Of a stretch of DNA of 64,000 nucleotides, positions 26,525 through 35,664 are shown piece after piece. The translations under genes were made by a program, and so were the position numbers. The notes under the pieces are model-generated. The model saw only the letters and a list, made by a program, of their open reading frames with translations. It had not been told where the DNA came from and made no database searches. Each line of letters starts with the position of its first letter. Within the stretch, counting starts at the first letter, position 1. The stretch covers positions 1 to 64,000 of the forward strand of contig NZ_CABSIF010000008.1 in assembly GCF_902477725.1 (NCBI RefSeq), read 5' to 3'. The DNA is from an uncultured Desulfovibrio sp. Lineage in GTDB: Bacteria > Desulfobacterota > Desulfovibrionia > Desulfovibrionales > Desulfovibrionaceae.

Positions 26525-27382
26525 TTATCCCAGCAGGTTATTGACAGTTTCTTCGTAGCTGGACATGCGCGCGTTCACATCGCGCCGCGTGGTTTCAAGA
26601 TCCTCGCGCGAAGATTTCCACTCCGCGGCCTGCGCGGCAACGTTGTTCTGCTCCGGCGTGCGCGAAGCGCTGGCTGCAGGAGTGCTCTTGGGCTGCGCGG
26701 CTGCGCCCTTTTTGAACTTGGTAGCGCCAGAACTGGAAGACGAAGCCGTAGGAGTGCTCTTGGGCTGCGCAGAAGTGTAAGGTTCGGCCAGAGCCTGCTG
26801 ATAATCGCTGTCCTTCTTGGCCATGGTGGTGGCGGTATCATTCAGGATAAACGAGGTTTCCTCAAGGCCGCTACGGATTTCATTATACCTGTCCTGAAAT
26901 TCCATGCGGGTGATCTGCCCGGCCTTGAACTGCCCGGCGGCAAGCTTGAACTGTTCGTCATAGCACTTGGCCGCAACCTTGGCTGCTGCGGTGGAGCGGT
27001 TCATGCTGGCAGCCTCGCTGCCAAGCTGCTGGCTGTACTGGTGCAGATATGCGGCGTCGCGATCCTGAGCTTTGGACTTGCCGTAGACGTTGCCCGCCAC
27101 AGCGCCCGCAGCGCCGCCTGCAACCGCACCCGCCACAGCGCCGCTGGCCTTGCCCGTGGCAAGACCGCCAATAAGCGCGCCAAGCAGAGCGCCGCCAACC
27201 GCGCCAGCGGCAGTGCTTTTACCCGTGCTGTTTTCGTCCTGTCGCAACTGGTTAACAGGCTGATAGCACTGCGGATAATAATTGACCTTGGTTTTCTGGT
27301 CGCCATATTTGCTGGTGCAGCCCGAGATCAACAATCCTGCAGCAAGAAAAAGGCACAAGGGTATGCTGGCAAGCCTTTGCAT
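26525..27382 (-). CDS. Glycine-zipper lipoprotein
   Basis: 285 aa, first gene of the srf block. The lipoprotein signal ends in LISGC (Cys22), so the mature protein should be lipidated. A glycine-zipper region (about 57-100, repeated GA/GG pairs such as GALLGALIGG) can insert in membranes. A helical region follows, then a Ser/Ala-rich tail with two copies of a QPKSTP(T/A)AS motif and a C-terminal coiled coil. GAGGAG precedes the ATG at 27382; an upstream extension of the frame lacks any such features. The next gene begins 79 bases downstream. Probably the outer-membrane component of the srf system (inference). Confidence 0.82.
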   Translation of the reverse strand: MQRLASIPLCLFLAAGLLISGCTSKYGDQKTKVNYYPQCYQPVNQLRQDENSTGKSTAAGAVGGALLGALIGGLATGKASGAVAGAVAGGAAGAVAGNVYGKSKAQDRDAAYLHQYSQQLGSEAASMNRSTAAAKVAAKCYDEQFKLAAGQFKAGQITRMEFQDRYNEIRSGLEETSFILNDTATTMAKKDSDYQQALAEPYTSAQPKSTPTASSSSSGATKFKKGAAAQPKSTPAASASRTPEQNNVAAQAAEWKSSREDLETTRRDVNARMSSYEETVNNLLG

Positions 27383-27717
27383 AAAAACCGTCTCCTCAAT
27401 AAGGGTTGAGTCTACGAGCGCCACGGCATGTCTGCCCAGAGCTCCCGGCAATCCGCACAGAATAATGGAGCGGATAGAACTGTTCACTCGCAATAATGTA
27501 CCCTGAACATTTTGAATTTACTTCAAAGCGCTGTGGCTCGGCAAGCCTTATTGCCCTGCTGGAGCACCGAGCATGCACAAGATTGTCACGCAAATGCAGG
27601 TCAGGGCGCAAAACGTTTATGTTTTCCATTGCTGCACACACCAGCCGGTCAACAAGAGATGCAAAAAAGCCGCCGATCTTTACGACCGACGGCCCAACTA
27701 TGTGTTGCTAACAAGCT
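27383..27717. other. Regulatory gap between tetR and the srf block
   Basis: 335 bases on the minus-strand side between the TetR gene and the first srf-block gene. It contains the tetR terminator (27663-27693) and must contain the srf-block promoter. By eye no -35/-10 pair is convincing and no clear operator palindrome was found. No gene is supported here. Confidence 0.5.
27663..27693 (-). terminator. Terminator of tetR gene
   Basis: On the minus strand GCCGTCGGTC pairs imperfectly with GATCGGCGGC around a GTAAA loop, followed by six T. It isolates the srf block from tetR transcription. Confidence 0.7.
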
Positions 27718-28323
27718 CTATGCCTTGATGGAGCGGGAAATGAAATCAAGGACATCTTCGTACAGGGTGGGCATCGCATAAGGGGTCAGCACTCGAGTAC
27801 GGTTGGAACCGACCATGAGGGAAATGATCACCTGGGCAGTGCTTTTGCTGTCAACCTTCACAAGGCTGCCATCTTCCACGCCCTTGGCGATAACTCGCTC
27901 AAGCTCGTTGTGTACCTGCGAAAACATGGAATCCATAATATCGCGGTCGGTCTTGGTTTTCATGTCGCTGTAGGGCGAGCAGCGCACAAGCACCAGCCAG
28001 TTGGAATCCTTGTCGATTGAAAAATCAAGGTATGCCTTGCAAAAACGCATGACGCCATCGTAACCACAGGTGGCTTCGGCGGTGGCTGCGCGCAGCCTTA
28101 CGAGAAAGCGTTCCAGAACATCAAGCCCAGAGGCAAGAAACAGCTTTTCCTTGTTGCCATAGTGGTGGGTCAGCAACCCGAGGGCAACGCCAGCTTTGTC
28201 GGATATTTTTTTGAATGTGGTTTCTACATACCCGCATTCGCCAAAAAGTTCTTTGGCGGCCTGAAGCAACGCTTCTTTCTTGTTTTTGTTCATCACGGCT
28301 TTTGCTGGGTTAGAGTGAGGCAT
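27718..28323 (-). CDS. TetR family transcriptional regulator
   Basis: 201 aa. The N-terminal helix-turn-helix matches TetR regulators: KEALLQAAKELFGECGYVETTFKKISDKAGVALG, then LTHHYGNKEKLF (about 14-60). The C-terminal ligand domain is divergent. The ATG at 28323 was chosen because AAGG lies upstream at fair spacing; a Met ten codons later lacks one. It lies directly upstream of the srf block in the same orientation, with its own terminator between, so it may regulate that block or itself (inference). The ligand is unknown. Confidence 0.88.
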   Translation of the reverse strand: MPHSNPAKAVMNKNKKEALLQAAKELFGECGYVETTFKKISDKAGVALGLLTHHYGNKEKLFLASGLDVLERFLVRLRAATAEATCGYDGVMRFCKAYLDFSIDKDSNWLVLVRCSPYSDMKTKTDRDIMDSMFSQVHNELERVIAKGVEDGSLVKVDSKSTAQVIISLMVGSNRTRVLTPYAMPTLYEDVLDFISRSIKA

Positions 28324-28562
28324 AAGGTTTTTCCTTGCGTTGACCCCATTACACATAAAACCCGTAAAGTCAAGGTATGCGTGAGGTTATTGCTTGTTCT
28401 CGTGAGCAGGCCGACAGCAAACTGTTTGCCTGACCAACGCGGATTTTTGTAAAAAACCGCACCACATAGTGCCATCACGGCAAGCGTCGCCGCCCTAAGG
28501 CAAACATTTCAATGTGAAAATACACAGAGGGTTATTTTGCAGCTGCCACGGGCAGCGCGGAA

Positions 28563-30995
28563 TTATCCCTCTTTGGATTTTCTGGTGCGGCGAAAGGCAT
28601 TCTGCGCGTAATCGCCCAGACGCTCCAACCTGCGGTCAACCATGTCGTACAGGCTGTTTTTCGTAAAGCCGCCTTGTTTCAGTCTGCGACCGATTGAAAG
28701 ACCAGTCAAGAGTGCAAGGGCTTCTTCAATGCGCCGCACAGGATAAACGGCGAACTGACCTTTCTCAACCGCTTCAATAACATTGGGCGCAAGCATGAGG
28801 TGGTCCACGTTGTCAAAGGGCATGATAACCCCTTGTGTACCCGTGAGTCCCTGGCTGGCGCAAACATTATAAAAGCCCTCAATCTTGCGGGTAACGCCGC
28901 CCACAGCCATGATCTGCCCCGTCTGGCTCACAGCCCCGGTAAAGGCCAGATCAAGGCGCACCGGCACATCGGCAAGGGCCGAGAGCAGGGCGGCCAGTTC
29001 CGCGCCAGAGGCGCTGTCGCCCTCAATGCCAGCGTAGCTCTGCTCAAAATAGAGCGAACCGGAGAGCACCAGGGGCTTTTTGCGCGCAAAAAGATCAGTG
29101 AGGTAGCTTTTCAGGATCATCATGGCCTTGGTGTGGATGGGGCCACCCAGTTCGGCCTCGCGCTCAAGGTCGATGATGCCCTCGTGCCCCACGCCCACAG
29201 TACATGAAATCCTGTGCGGCAGACCGAATTCAAAGTCGCCGTGCCATGTGACGGAAAGACCGTTAACCTGACCAATGGCCTGACCCGAGGTCTGCACCTT
29301 GATCATGTTGCGGTCGTATTCCTCCATATAAATCTCTTCCACCAGGTTGGCCCGGTAGATGCGCGCCGCGTGGGCTTCTTCCAGCACTGGCGCGGTGACC
29401 ACATCCTGCTTGCGCACGCGGGCCAAGGCCGAAGCCTCGATCATGAGCTCGCGCAGTTCAGGGAATCGCAGCGAAAGACGGCGCTGGTCTTCGCAGATGT
29501 GCGACCCGAGGTCGATGAGCCACGCCAGAGCCGTGCGGTCAAAACAGGGGAGCTCTGTTTCCTTGATAATGGTGGCAATGTGCCCAAGGTAGGCGCGCAC
29601 ATTGGCGGCATTACGCTCGGTAGTGTCGGCCATGTGGGCCTTGATGCGGAAGAGCTTTGAGAATCTGTCGTCATTGACAAGCAGACCTTCATACAGTTCT
29701 TCGTCGCCGATCAGCACCACCTTGAGGTTCAGGGGCAGCGGCTCGGGATTGATGCCCTTGGTGCGGATGGGCGTATCCGGGCCTTCGCCGGAATCTTCAA
29801 TGCGGGCCATATTGGAACGCAGTGCGCGCAACAGGCCTTCCCAGGCATTGGGATGTTGCAGAAGATCCTCAATATGCAGCACCAGAAAACCACCGTTGGC
29901 CTTGTGGATGCTGCCCGCGCGGATAAGGGTGAAATCCGTGACCAGCGCGCCCATTTCAGATTCGCGCTCCACACAGCCAAGCAGGTTCACGGCGGTGGGG
30001 TGATCTTCCACAATGATGGGTGCGCCATCAAGCTCGCTGTTGTCCACCAGCAGGTTGACTTCGTAGCGGTAGAGCACAGCCTCCACCGGTGCGCCGTGCG
30101 GGTCGCCCATGGGACCGCCGTCCCTTTGCAAAAAGGCATCGGTATTTTTAAGGATGTCTTCACGCAGGGCCGTAAAGTAGGCATCCAGCCCCTTGACCGG
30201 GCAGGTCTTGAGTATGCGCTGTTCAATGGGGTTGAAGAAGGTTGTCAGCACCTGGGTCATGGCTTCGCGCTCCAGGCCGCGCTCGTCGTCCTGAAAGCTT
30301 TCTTCCGCCTTGTTCAGCTGCCGCATGTAGCCAGACATGGCCTGCACGAGGTTGTCGCCCCGGCTTTTGAGGCTGAGGCGAAGGGTTGTGTCCAGCCTGT
30401 CGAACTCTTCCTCGCTCAGGCGCTTGCCTTCCACCAGAGGATACAGGGTCAGACCGCCGCTCTCGTCCATATCAAGATTAAATCCCTTGTCTACGGCAAC
30501 GGAATTCATCTTGCGCAGCAGGCCCATGCGGGCGTTCTGGAAGTTGTCCACAATCTTGGCGCGGCGCTTTACGTATGTGCTGGCCTCAAAACGGCGTGGC
30601 AGCTCCTCACGTATATGCTCAATCAATTCCTTAAGGTGCTGCTTTAACTTTTTACCCATACCTGTGGGCAGGGCAAAAAGGCAGGGACGGTCAGGATCGG
30701 CAAAATTATGCACGTATACGAGATCGTCAGGCGTCTGGGCCTTTTTGGCCTGAGGGCCAAGGTAATTCAGCAGCATGTGGCTGCGGCCAAGATCGGCCTC
30801 GCCAGACAGGTAGATGTTGTAGCCCTGATTCTTGATTTGCAGGGCAAGGTCCAGCGCCTGCATGGCACGGGGCTGGAATGGATTCTGGCGTCCGTTGCGC
30901 GGCAGCGGGATATCCTTGCTCGTTTCCCAGGGAATACGGGCAGGGTCTAACGTGGCGTGCAGTCGTGACGCGGGCAGGGGAGCGATAGTTGGCAT
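28563..30995 (-). CDS. Lon-like ATP-dependent protease (LonB/YcbZ type, AAA_32)
   Basis: An 810-aa AAA+ protease. The N-terminal P-loop-like LSGEADLGRSH has Arg in the Walker A lysine position, as I recall for the YcbZ/AAA_32 group. A long helical insert follows, then an ATPase core with GGFLVLHIEDLL (Walker B-like). The C-terminal S16 Lon domain has the catalytic Ser in EGDSASGAELAALL (about 675-690) and Lys in VGGVTRKIEGF (about 720). No membrane segments, unlike archaeal LonB. The ribosome site is weak. It is followed by a ~30-residue basic tail. Monocistronic; probably protein quality control. Confidence 0.9.
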   Translation of the reverse strand: MPTIAPLPASRLHATLDPARIPWETSKDIPLPRNGRQNPFQPRAMQALDLALQIKNQGYNIYLSGEADLGRSHMLLNYLGPQAKKAQTPDDLVYVHNFADPDRPCLFALPTGMGKKLKQHLKELIEHIREELPRRFEASTYVKRRAKIVDNFQNARMGLLRKMNSVAVDKGFNLDMDESGGLTLYPLVEGKRLSEEEFDRLDTTLRLSLKSRGDNLVQAMSGYMRQLNKAEESFQDDERGLEREAMTQVLTTFFNPIEQRILKTCPVKGLDAYFTALREDILKNTDAFLQRDGGPMGDPHGAPVEAVLYRYEVNLLVDNSELDGAPIIVEDHPTAVNLLGCVERESEMGALVTDFTLIRAGSIHKANGGFLVLHIEDLLQHPNAWEGLLRALRSNMARIEDSGEGPDTPIRTKGINPEPLPLNLKVVLIGDEELYEGLLVNDDRFSKLFRIKAHMADTTERNAANVRAYLGHIATIIKETELPCFDRTALAWLIDLGSHICEDQRRLSLRFPELRELMIEASALARVRKQDVVTAPVLEEAHAARIYRANLVEEIYMEEYDRNMIKVQTSGQAIGQVNGLSVTWHGDFEFGLPHRISCTVGVGHEGIIDLEREAELGGPIHTKAMMILKSYLTDLFARKKPLVLSGSLYFEQSYAGIEGDSASGAELAALLSALADVPVRLDLAFTGAVSQTGQIMAVGGVTRKIEGFYNVCASQGLTGTQGVIMPFDNVDHLMLAPNVIEAVEKGQFAVYPVRRIEEALALLTGLSIGRRLKQGGFTKNSLYDMVDRRLERLGDYAQNAFRRTRKSKEG

Positions 30996-31004
30996 AGGAA
31001 ATCG

Positions 31005-31934
31005 TTATTGTTGGTAAAGTTTTTCCAGAATGGCGCGGCCGCCTCTGGCAAGAAGTGTTTCTGCAAGTTCAAGCCCCACCTGACGGGCCTTGGAGGTGTG
31101 GCCCCGCTGCGCCTCGCGCAGAATGAGGCTGCCATCAACCTCTGCCACCAACCCTTCGAGCACGAAGGTTTCGTCATTTTCAAGGCGGGCATGCCCGGCA
31201 ATGGGCACCTGACACCCGCCCTCAAGCCCGGCAAGAAAGCCTCGTTCGGCCTCTACGCATACGCGGGTGGGGGTGTCTTCAATCTCTGCAAGCAGGGCAA
31301 AAAGATCGTAATCGTCCTCGCGGCATTCAATGCCAATGGCGCCCTGGCCCACTGCGGGCAAAAAGGTCTGCGGATCAAGAGCATGCATGTAGGGCGCGCT
31401 CAAGCCAAGGCGGTTCATGCCTGCGGATGCAAGAATAATGGCATCGTACACGCCTTCACGCAGTTTGCGCAGGCGCGTGTCCACATTGCCGCGCAGGCTT
31501 TCAATGCGCAGGTCAGGGCGCAGAGCCAGCAACTGGGCCTGACGCCGCAGGCTGCTGGTGCCAACGCATGCGCCCTGGGGCAGGGCCACAAGGTCGGCAT
31601 ACTTGCACGAAAGCATACAGTCTGTAGGCGCTTCACGCTTGGGAATGCAACCCAGTATGAGCCCATCGGGCAATTCCATGGGCACGTCCTTGATGCTGTG
31701 CACGGCAAGGTCGGCCCGGTTATCAAGCAGGGCTTCTTCAATTTCTTTTACAAAAAGGCCCTTGCCGCCCACCTGAGCCAGGGGAACATCCTGAATGATG
31801 TCGCCCTTGGTCTTGATGATGACAAGGTCAACGGCCAGTTCCGGGTCAAGCGACTGCAAACGGCTTTTGACGTGTTCTGCCTGCCAGAGGGCCAACTGAC
31901 TGCCACGGGTAGCGATAACTAAGGATTTACGCAT
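31005..31934 (-). CDS. hemC: Hydroxymethylbilane synthase (porphobilinogen deaminase)
   Basis: Joins four porphobilinogen molecules into hydroxymethylbilane in tetrapyrrole synthesis. 309 aa, normal length. Signatures: N-terminal [41 protein letters not shown], and the dipyrromethane-cofactor cysteine in [13 protein letters not shown] (about residue 240). Last gene of a minus-strand trio with gmhA and an FmdB-type zinc-ribbon gene, 9 bases after the latter. Sulfate reducers need tetrapyrroles for siroheme and cytochromes. Confidence 0.96.
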   Translation of the reverse strand: MRKSLVIATRGSQLALWQAEHVKSRLQSLDPELAVDLVIIKTKGDIIQDVPLAQVGGKGLFVKEIEEALLDNRADLAVHSIKDVPMELPDGLILGCIPKREAPTDCMLSCKYADLVALPQGACVGTSSLRRQAQLLALRPDLRIESLRGNVDTRLRKLREGVYDAIILASAGMNRLGLSAPYMHALDPQTFLPAVGQGAIGIECREDDYDLFALLAEIEDTPTRVCVEAERGFLAGLEGGCQVPIAGHARLENDETFVLEGLVAEVDGSLILREAQRGHTSKARQVGLELAETLLARGGRAILEKLYQQ

Positions 31935-31943
31935 GCCTGCCGC

Positions 31944-32177
31944 CTAATGCCCGCAACTTGCGCAGTTGCCGCCAGAACATCCGGCGCAGCCGCCGCCACC
32001 GCCTGTTGAAGCCGCGTACTCGCCGCCTTCTGCGCCGTTTCTGCGACGCGCGCAGCAGGACATGAGCTTCTGGGTATCATTGGAGCCGCAATACGGGCAA
32101 GTGGGCGGGGTTTCGTCAAACACCAGTTCTTCAAAATCCCGACCGCATTTCTGGCAAGAATACTCGTAGATGGGCAT
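31944..32177 (-). CDS. FmdB-type zinc-ribbon protein
   Basis: A 77-aa small protein of the FmdB/CxxC_CxxC_SSSS regulatory-type family. The N-terminal MPIYEYSCQKCGRDFEEL and CPYCGS give two CxxC pairs that should bind one zinc. The tail is Gly/Cys-rich (GGGGGCAGCSGGNCASCGH), a common but unexplained feature of the family. The ATG at 32177 has GAGG seven bases upstream. It follows gmhA by 2 bases and precedes hemC by 9. Function unknown; sometimes called a regulatory protein. Confidence 0.88.
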   Translation of the reverse strand: MPIYEYSCQKCGRDFEELVFDETPPTCPYCGSNDTQKLMSCCARRRNGAEGGEYAASTGGGGGCAGCSGGNCASCGH

Positions 32178-32179
32178 GG

Positions 32180-32809
32180 TCAAACCTCGGTTGTGTGTCG
32201 CCCTTGCAAATAGGGGGTCAGTGCGACAGCATTTTCAAAAAGATAATAATCCGTCAGCCGGCAAAATAGGTGCCCGGCTGCAAGGTGCAGTTCCTGAACC
32301 AGCGCGGGTTCAGCCTGCGGCGCTTCAAGAGCCATGTCGCTGTACAGGGCCATTTCGCTGCCGTGCCCGCACAGGCACACGGCAAACTGCCCGCCGCGAC
32401 GTGCCGCCTCAAGGGCGGCGATAATATTGGCGCTGCTGCCGGTGGAAAAAATTGCCACCAGCATGTCGCCTGGCCGCCCCAGAGCTTCAATCTGGCGCGA
32501 AAATACCTGGCTGAAATCAAGGTCGCTGCCAATGGCCGTAAGCGAAGTCGCATCGGCAGACAACGCCAGAGCGGGCAGGGCGGGCCTGTCCATAAAAAAT
32601 CTGTTCACAAACTCGGCAGCCATGTGCTGGGCCAATGCCGCACTGCCGCCATTGCCGCAGAGCAGTATTTTACCGCCGCCTGCAAGGCACGTGGCCGCGC
32701 GCAAGGCCGCCTGGCGAAGAAAATCTGCCTGCGAGCGAAAAAAATCTTCGCGCAGGCGCGCGCCTTCGCTGGCGTGCTGTTCAATAATATCAAGGGCTGT
32801 ATCGTGCAT
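32180..32809 (-). CDS. gmhA: Phosphoheptose isomerase (sedoheptulose 7-phosphate isomerase)
   Basis: Converts sedoheptulose 7-phosphate to D-glycero-D-manno-heptose 7-phosphate for LPS core synthesis. A 209-aa SIS-fold protein. Markers: IIEQHASEGARLREDFF, LLCGNGGSAALAQHMAAEFVNRF, FSTGSSANIIAAL, and a C-terminal LVQELHLAAGHLFCRLTDYYLF. The ATG at 32809 is used here; a GTG three codons upstream (32818) is equally possible and neither has a good ribosome site. Leads a gmhA-fmdB-hemC operon and diverges from nadK. Confidence 0.9.
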   Translation of the reverse strand: MHDTALDIIEQHASEGARLREDFFRSQADFLRQAALRAATCLAGGGKILLCGNGGSAALAQHMAAEFVNRFFMDRPALPALALSADATSLTAIGSDLDFSQVFSRQIEALGRPGDMLVAIFSTGSSANIIAALEAARRGGQFAVCLCGHGSEMALYSDMALEAPQAEPALVQELHLAAGHLFCRLTDYYLFENAVALTPYLQGRHTTEV

Positions 32810-32926
32810 GGCGCTCACAATTGCCGAAACGTGACATGGAAGCCTTCTTATTTAAGGCAAAGCCCTGCAACTGACAAGCGCCCACAGGCTTGCGGTAACA
32901 GACTTGATAACGTAACTTGCGCAGGT

Positions 32927-33802
32927 ATGCAAAACGCAACAAGCCGACACATACTTCTGGTTTACAAGGCCCGGCACGAAAAGGCTGCGGCTCTTGCCCA
33001 AGAAGCCGCCCAGTGGCTGCGCCAAAAAGGGCACGAAGTTGCGGGTGTGATCTGCGCTGGCACGGACACCCTGGCCTACGCAACGACTCCCCTTGACTTT
33101 GTGGTTGTTTTTGGCGGCGACGGCACCATGCTCGGAGTAGCCCGCCGCCTTGTGGGGCGCAACGTGCCTGTGCTGGGCATCAATTTTGGCCGGATCGGTT
33201 TTTTAACCGATGCCCAGCCGGAGCAGTGGCGCGAAAAACTCGAAGAATCCCTCACCGGCATGGAGCCTGTACGCTCCTGTATGGCCTTGCAGTGGACGCT
33301 CACCCGCAAGGACCAGCAGATTGCCAGCGGCTGCGCGGTCAACGATGTTGTCCTGAGCCGGGGGTCTTTGTCGCGGCTTGTTCTGTTTGATGTCTATATC
33401 GCTGGTGAGCGCCTTGGCTCATTGCGCGGCGATGGAATGATCATTGCCACGCCTGTGGGCAGCTCCGGCTACAGTGTTTCGGCTGGCGGCTCGCTGCTGC
33501 ATCCTTCTATGGAAGCCGTGGCCGTCACGCCCATTTGCCCTTTCCTCAATACTATTTCGCCCATGGTGTTCCCCGGTGATACCGAGTGCCGGTTCCAGAT
33601 TTTGCAGGGCTCCACAGATTGCTACCTTACTGTCGATGGGCAGGAAGGGCAACAGCTGGAACTGGGCGATACCGTGACCGTCAACGGTTTGCCCGGTGCC
33701 GTGCATTTTCTTGGCAAAGGAACAACCTTTTTCGAGCGTTTGCGTTCGCGCGGCTTTGCCCTGCAAGGCACTGAATGCGTCAGGTGCGGGGAAAATGCAT
33801 GA
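32927..33802 (+). CDS. nadK: NAD kinase
   Basis: Phosphorylates NAD to NADP. 291 aa. The GGDGTML motif (catalytic Asp) is at about 65, then GINFGRIGFLTD, CAVNDVVLSRG, and DGMIIATPVGSSGYSVSAGGS, as in bacterial NadK. The frame is open for 650 bases upstream, but that stretch reads antisense to gmhA. The ATG at 32927, immediately before RHILLVYKARHEKA, matches the family start. The stop overlaps the next gene's start (ATGA). Confidence 0.95.
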   Translation: MQNATSRHILLVYKARHEKAAALAQEAAQWLRQKGHEVAGVICAGTDTLAYATTPLDFVVVFGGDGTMLGVARRLVGRNVPVLGINFGRIGFLTDAQPEQWREKLEESLTGMEPVRSCMALQWTLTRKDQQIASGCAVNDVVLSRGSLSRLVLFDVYIAGERLGSLRGDGMIIATPVGSSGYSVSAGGSLLHPSMEAVAVTPICPFLNTISPMVFPGDTECRFQILQGSTDCYLTVDGQEGQQLELGDTVTVNGLPGAVHFLGKGTTFFERLRSRGFALQGTECVRCGENA

Positions 33803-35541
33803 GCAACGCGATTTCTGTTAATTCGGTTCGCGAGTTTCATTTTGGGGAGAGTGTCCGCTTTGACGCATGGCTTTACAGCATGCTGATGGACAACAACATC
33901 GCCTATGGCATGAACCCCGACATTGTGGCCAGCCAGGAACAGATGGCCTTTATGGTCAGCCTTGCACGCGATCAGGTGTATTTGCCCTGTTCTGACGACA
34001 CGTTCAAACTGTTGTGCCAGCAGTCCGCACCCGAAGAACTTCGCCGCCAGTACAACCGCTCCTGGCGCATAATCATGCGCCTTGTGCGCTCCTTCACGCC
34101 CGAAGGGCAGAAACGCAGGCGCATTTTGCAGTTCTGTCGTTTCCGCTTCAAGCAGTATGTTGCCCAGCATACCCTGATACCTTCGCGGCTGGTCAAGCGC
34201 ATGACTGATCTTGTGCTTGCCCAGGGAAACCAGCTGGACGACCCCTGGAGGCAGCTGCGCAGGGTTTCCACCAAACGCCAGCTTGAAATGCTGGATGAAG
34301 CATCTGTGCGTGACAATCTCGCCGCAGTGCCTGCGGATGCCGTGGCGGCCAATTCCATCGCCTCTGTCAGACGCATGCTCAACTATGTGGAGCTTTCGCG
34401 CCTGCTGTGCCTTTCGGCCATGTCCCGCCCTTGGGTGGAGACGCCGCCGGATGCCGAAACAGTGCGCCAGGCCATGGATACCGCGCGCGAAACCTGCGCC
34501 CACTTGCGGCATTATTTTGAGGCCAGCGCGGTCAGATCGGGCACGGTGCTCTTTTTGTGCGACGCCGATGGCGGCGTTGTGTTTGATCTGGCTGTTGCCA
34601 ACAGCCTTATTCGCATGGGGCACAAGGTTATTTTTGCGGTCAAATCAGGCTTTTTCTTTTATTCGCCCACATTGGAAGACATGGAGATTGACCCCTCCAT
34701 CCGGCAGATGATCGGCGGCGGCACCGTGCAGCACGAGCCGCGCATGAGCAAGAACGAACTGCTGCGCCACTTGCGCGAATACCGCCTCATGGTTATTGGC
34801 GATGGCACGCGGGAACGGCTCAACCTGTACAGGGTCTCGGTGACATTCTCCCGCGCGTGGAAGGAAGCCGACCTTATTCTGGGCAAGGGCTGGCGCGTGA
34901 CCGATGTGCTCATGGGCAGCAGCCACCAGTATACGCGCGATGTGATCTGCTACTGGCAGGATGATCAGGGCTTTCACATCAAGCTGCGCCAGCATGCCGA
35001 GAGCGCCCATAAATTCAGCGAGAGCGACATTGCCGCCCAATCGGCAAACATCATCGCAAGCATGCGCGAGGCCCGCATGCAGGGCCGCACGGTCATGTTT
35101 TACAGCTGCGTGATTGGCAGCATCCCCGGCGAGACTGGTACCGCTACCGAGATCGTGCGCGCCTTTGTAGACAATCTGCGTAAAAAAATGGATAATATCC
35201 TGATAATTAATCCTGCCGAGCATTTTATTGAAGGCATGGACGGCGACGACCTCATGTATATGTGGGAGCAGGTGCAGCGCAGCGGCTTTATTGATGTGTG
35301 GCGGTTTCAGACCGTTGAGGACATTGAGGAAAGCTTTGCCCTGCTTGGTCGCAAGGTGCCGCCGCAATGGTCGGGCAAGGATTCCACCTTTTCTACCGGC
35401 TGCACCAAGGAAATGCGTATCGCGCTGGACGTGCAGGCCAAAAACAGGGAAATGCAGATCATCGGCCCCGACCCACAGCGGTTTTTCCGCAGGGGAGAGT
35501 ACGGTGTGGGCAAATATTTCGATGCCAGCATCCCCCATTGA
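33799..35541 (+). CDS. DUF89/ARMT1-like domain protein
   Basis: 580 aa, translationally coupled to nadK. The N-terminal ~220 residues are helical. The C-terminal part has DUF89-like features. LFLCDADGGVVFDLAVANSLIRMGH (about 250-273) takes the place of the metal-binding D-N-x-G-E motif of DUF89 phosphatases. Then come MVIGDG, EADLILGKGWRVTD and FYSCVIGSI. DUF89 proteins are metal-dependent damage-control phosphatases acting on sugar phosphates and related metabolites. Position after nadK would fit metabolite repair (inference). GGGGA lies six bases before the ATG at 33799. The altered motif makes activity uncertain. Confidence 0.65.
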   Translation: MSNAISVNSVREFHFGESVRFDAWLYSMLMDNNIAYGMNPDIVASQEQMAFMVSLARDQVYLPCSDDTFKLLCQQSAPEELRRQYNRSWRIIMRLVRSFTPEGQKRRRILQFCRFRFKQYVAQHTLIPSRLVKRMTDLVLAQGNQLDDPWRQLRRVSTKRQLEMLDEASVRDNLAAVPADAVAANSIASVRRMLNYVELSRLLCLSAMSRPWVETPPDAETVRQAMDTARETCAHLRHYFEASAVRSGTVLFLCDADGGVVFDLAVANSLIRMGHKVIFAVKSGFFFYSPTLEDMEIDPSIRQMIGGGTVQHEPRMSKNELLRHLREYRLMVIGDGTRERLNLYRVSVTFSRAWKEADLILGKGWRVTDVLMGSSHQYTRDVICYWQDDQGFHIKLRQHAESAHKFSESDIAAQSANIIASMREARMQGRTVMFYSCVIGSIPGETGTATEIVRAFVDNLRKKMDNILIINPAEHFIEGMDGDDLMYMWEQVQRSGFIDVWRFQTVEDIEESFALLGRKVPPQWSGKDSTFSTGCTKEMRIALDVQAKNREMQIIGPDPQRFFRRGEYGVGKYFDASIPH

Positions 35542-35664
35542 TGCTTTTGCGTCAAAATGGGCGGCGCAAGCCGCCGGATGCCAGGTTAGCGGGCGCTTAT
35601 GCGCAAAGCGGCGCTTTTGCCGCGCAACTACGGGGTGAACCCCGTTGAGGGAGTAATTTGATCT

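Noticed and set aside
11048..27382. Type VI secretion or ter-type phosphorylation locus
   Set aside because: VWA, FGE-fold and ABC genes occur near such loci, but no TssB/C, ClpV, kinase, phosphatase or FHA gene is visible.
32270..32926. Upstream extension of nadK
   Set aside because: It is antisense to gmhA and lacks NAD kinase features; the family N-terminus begins at the ATG at 32927.
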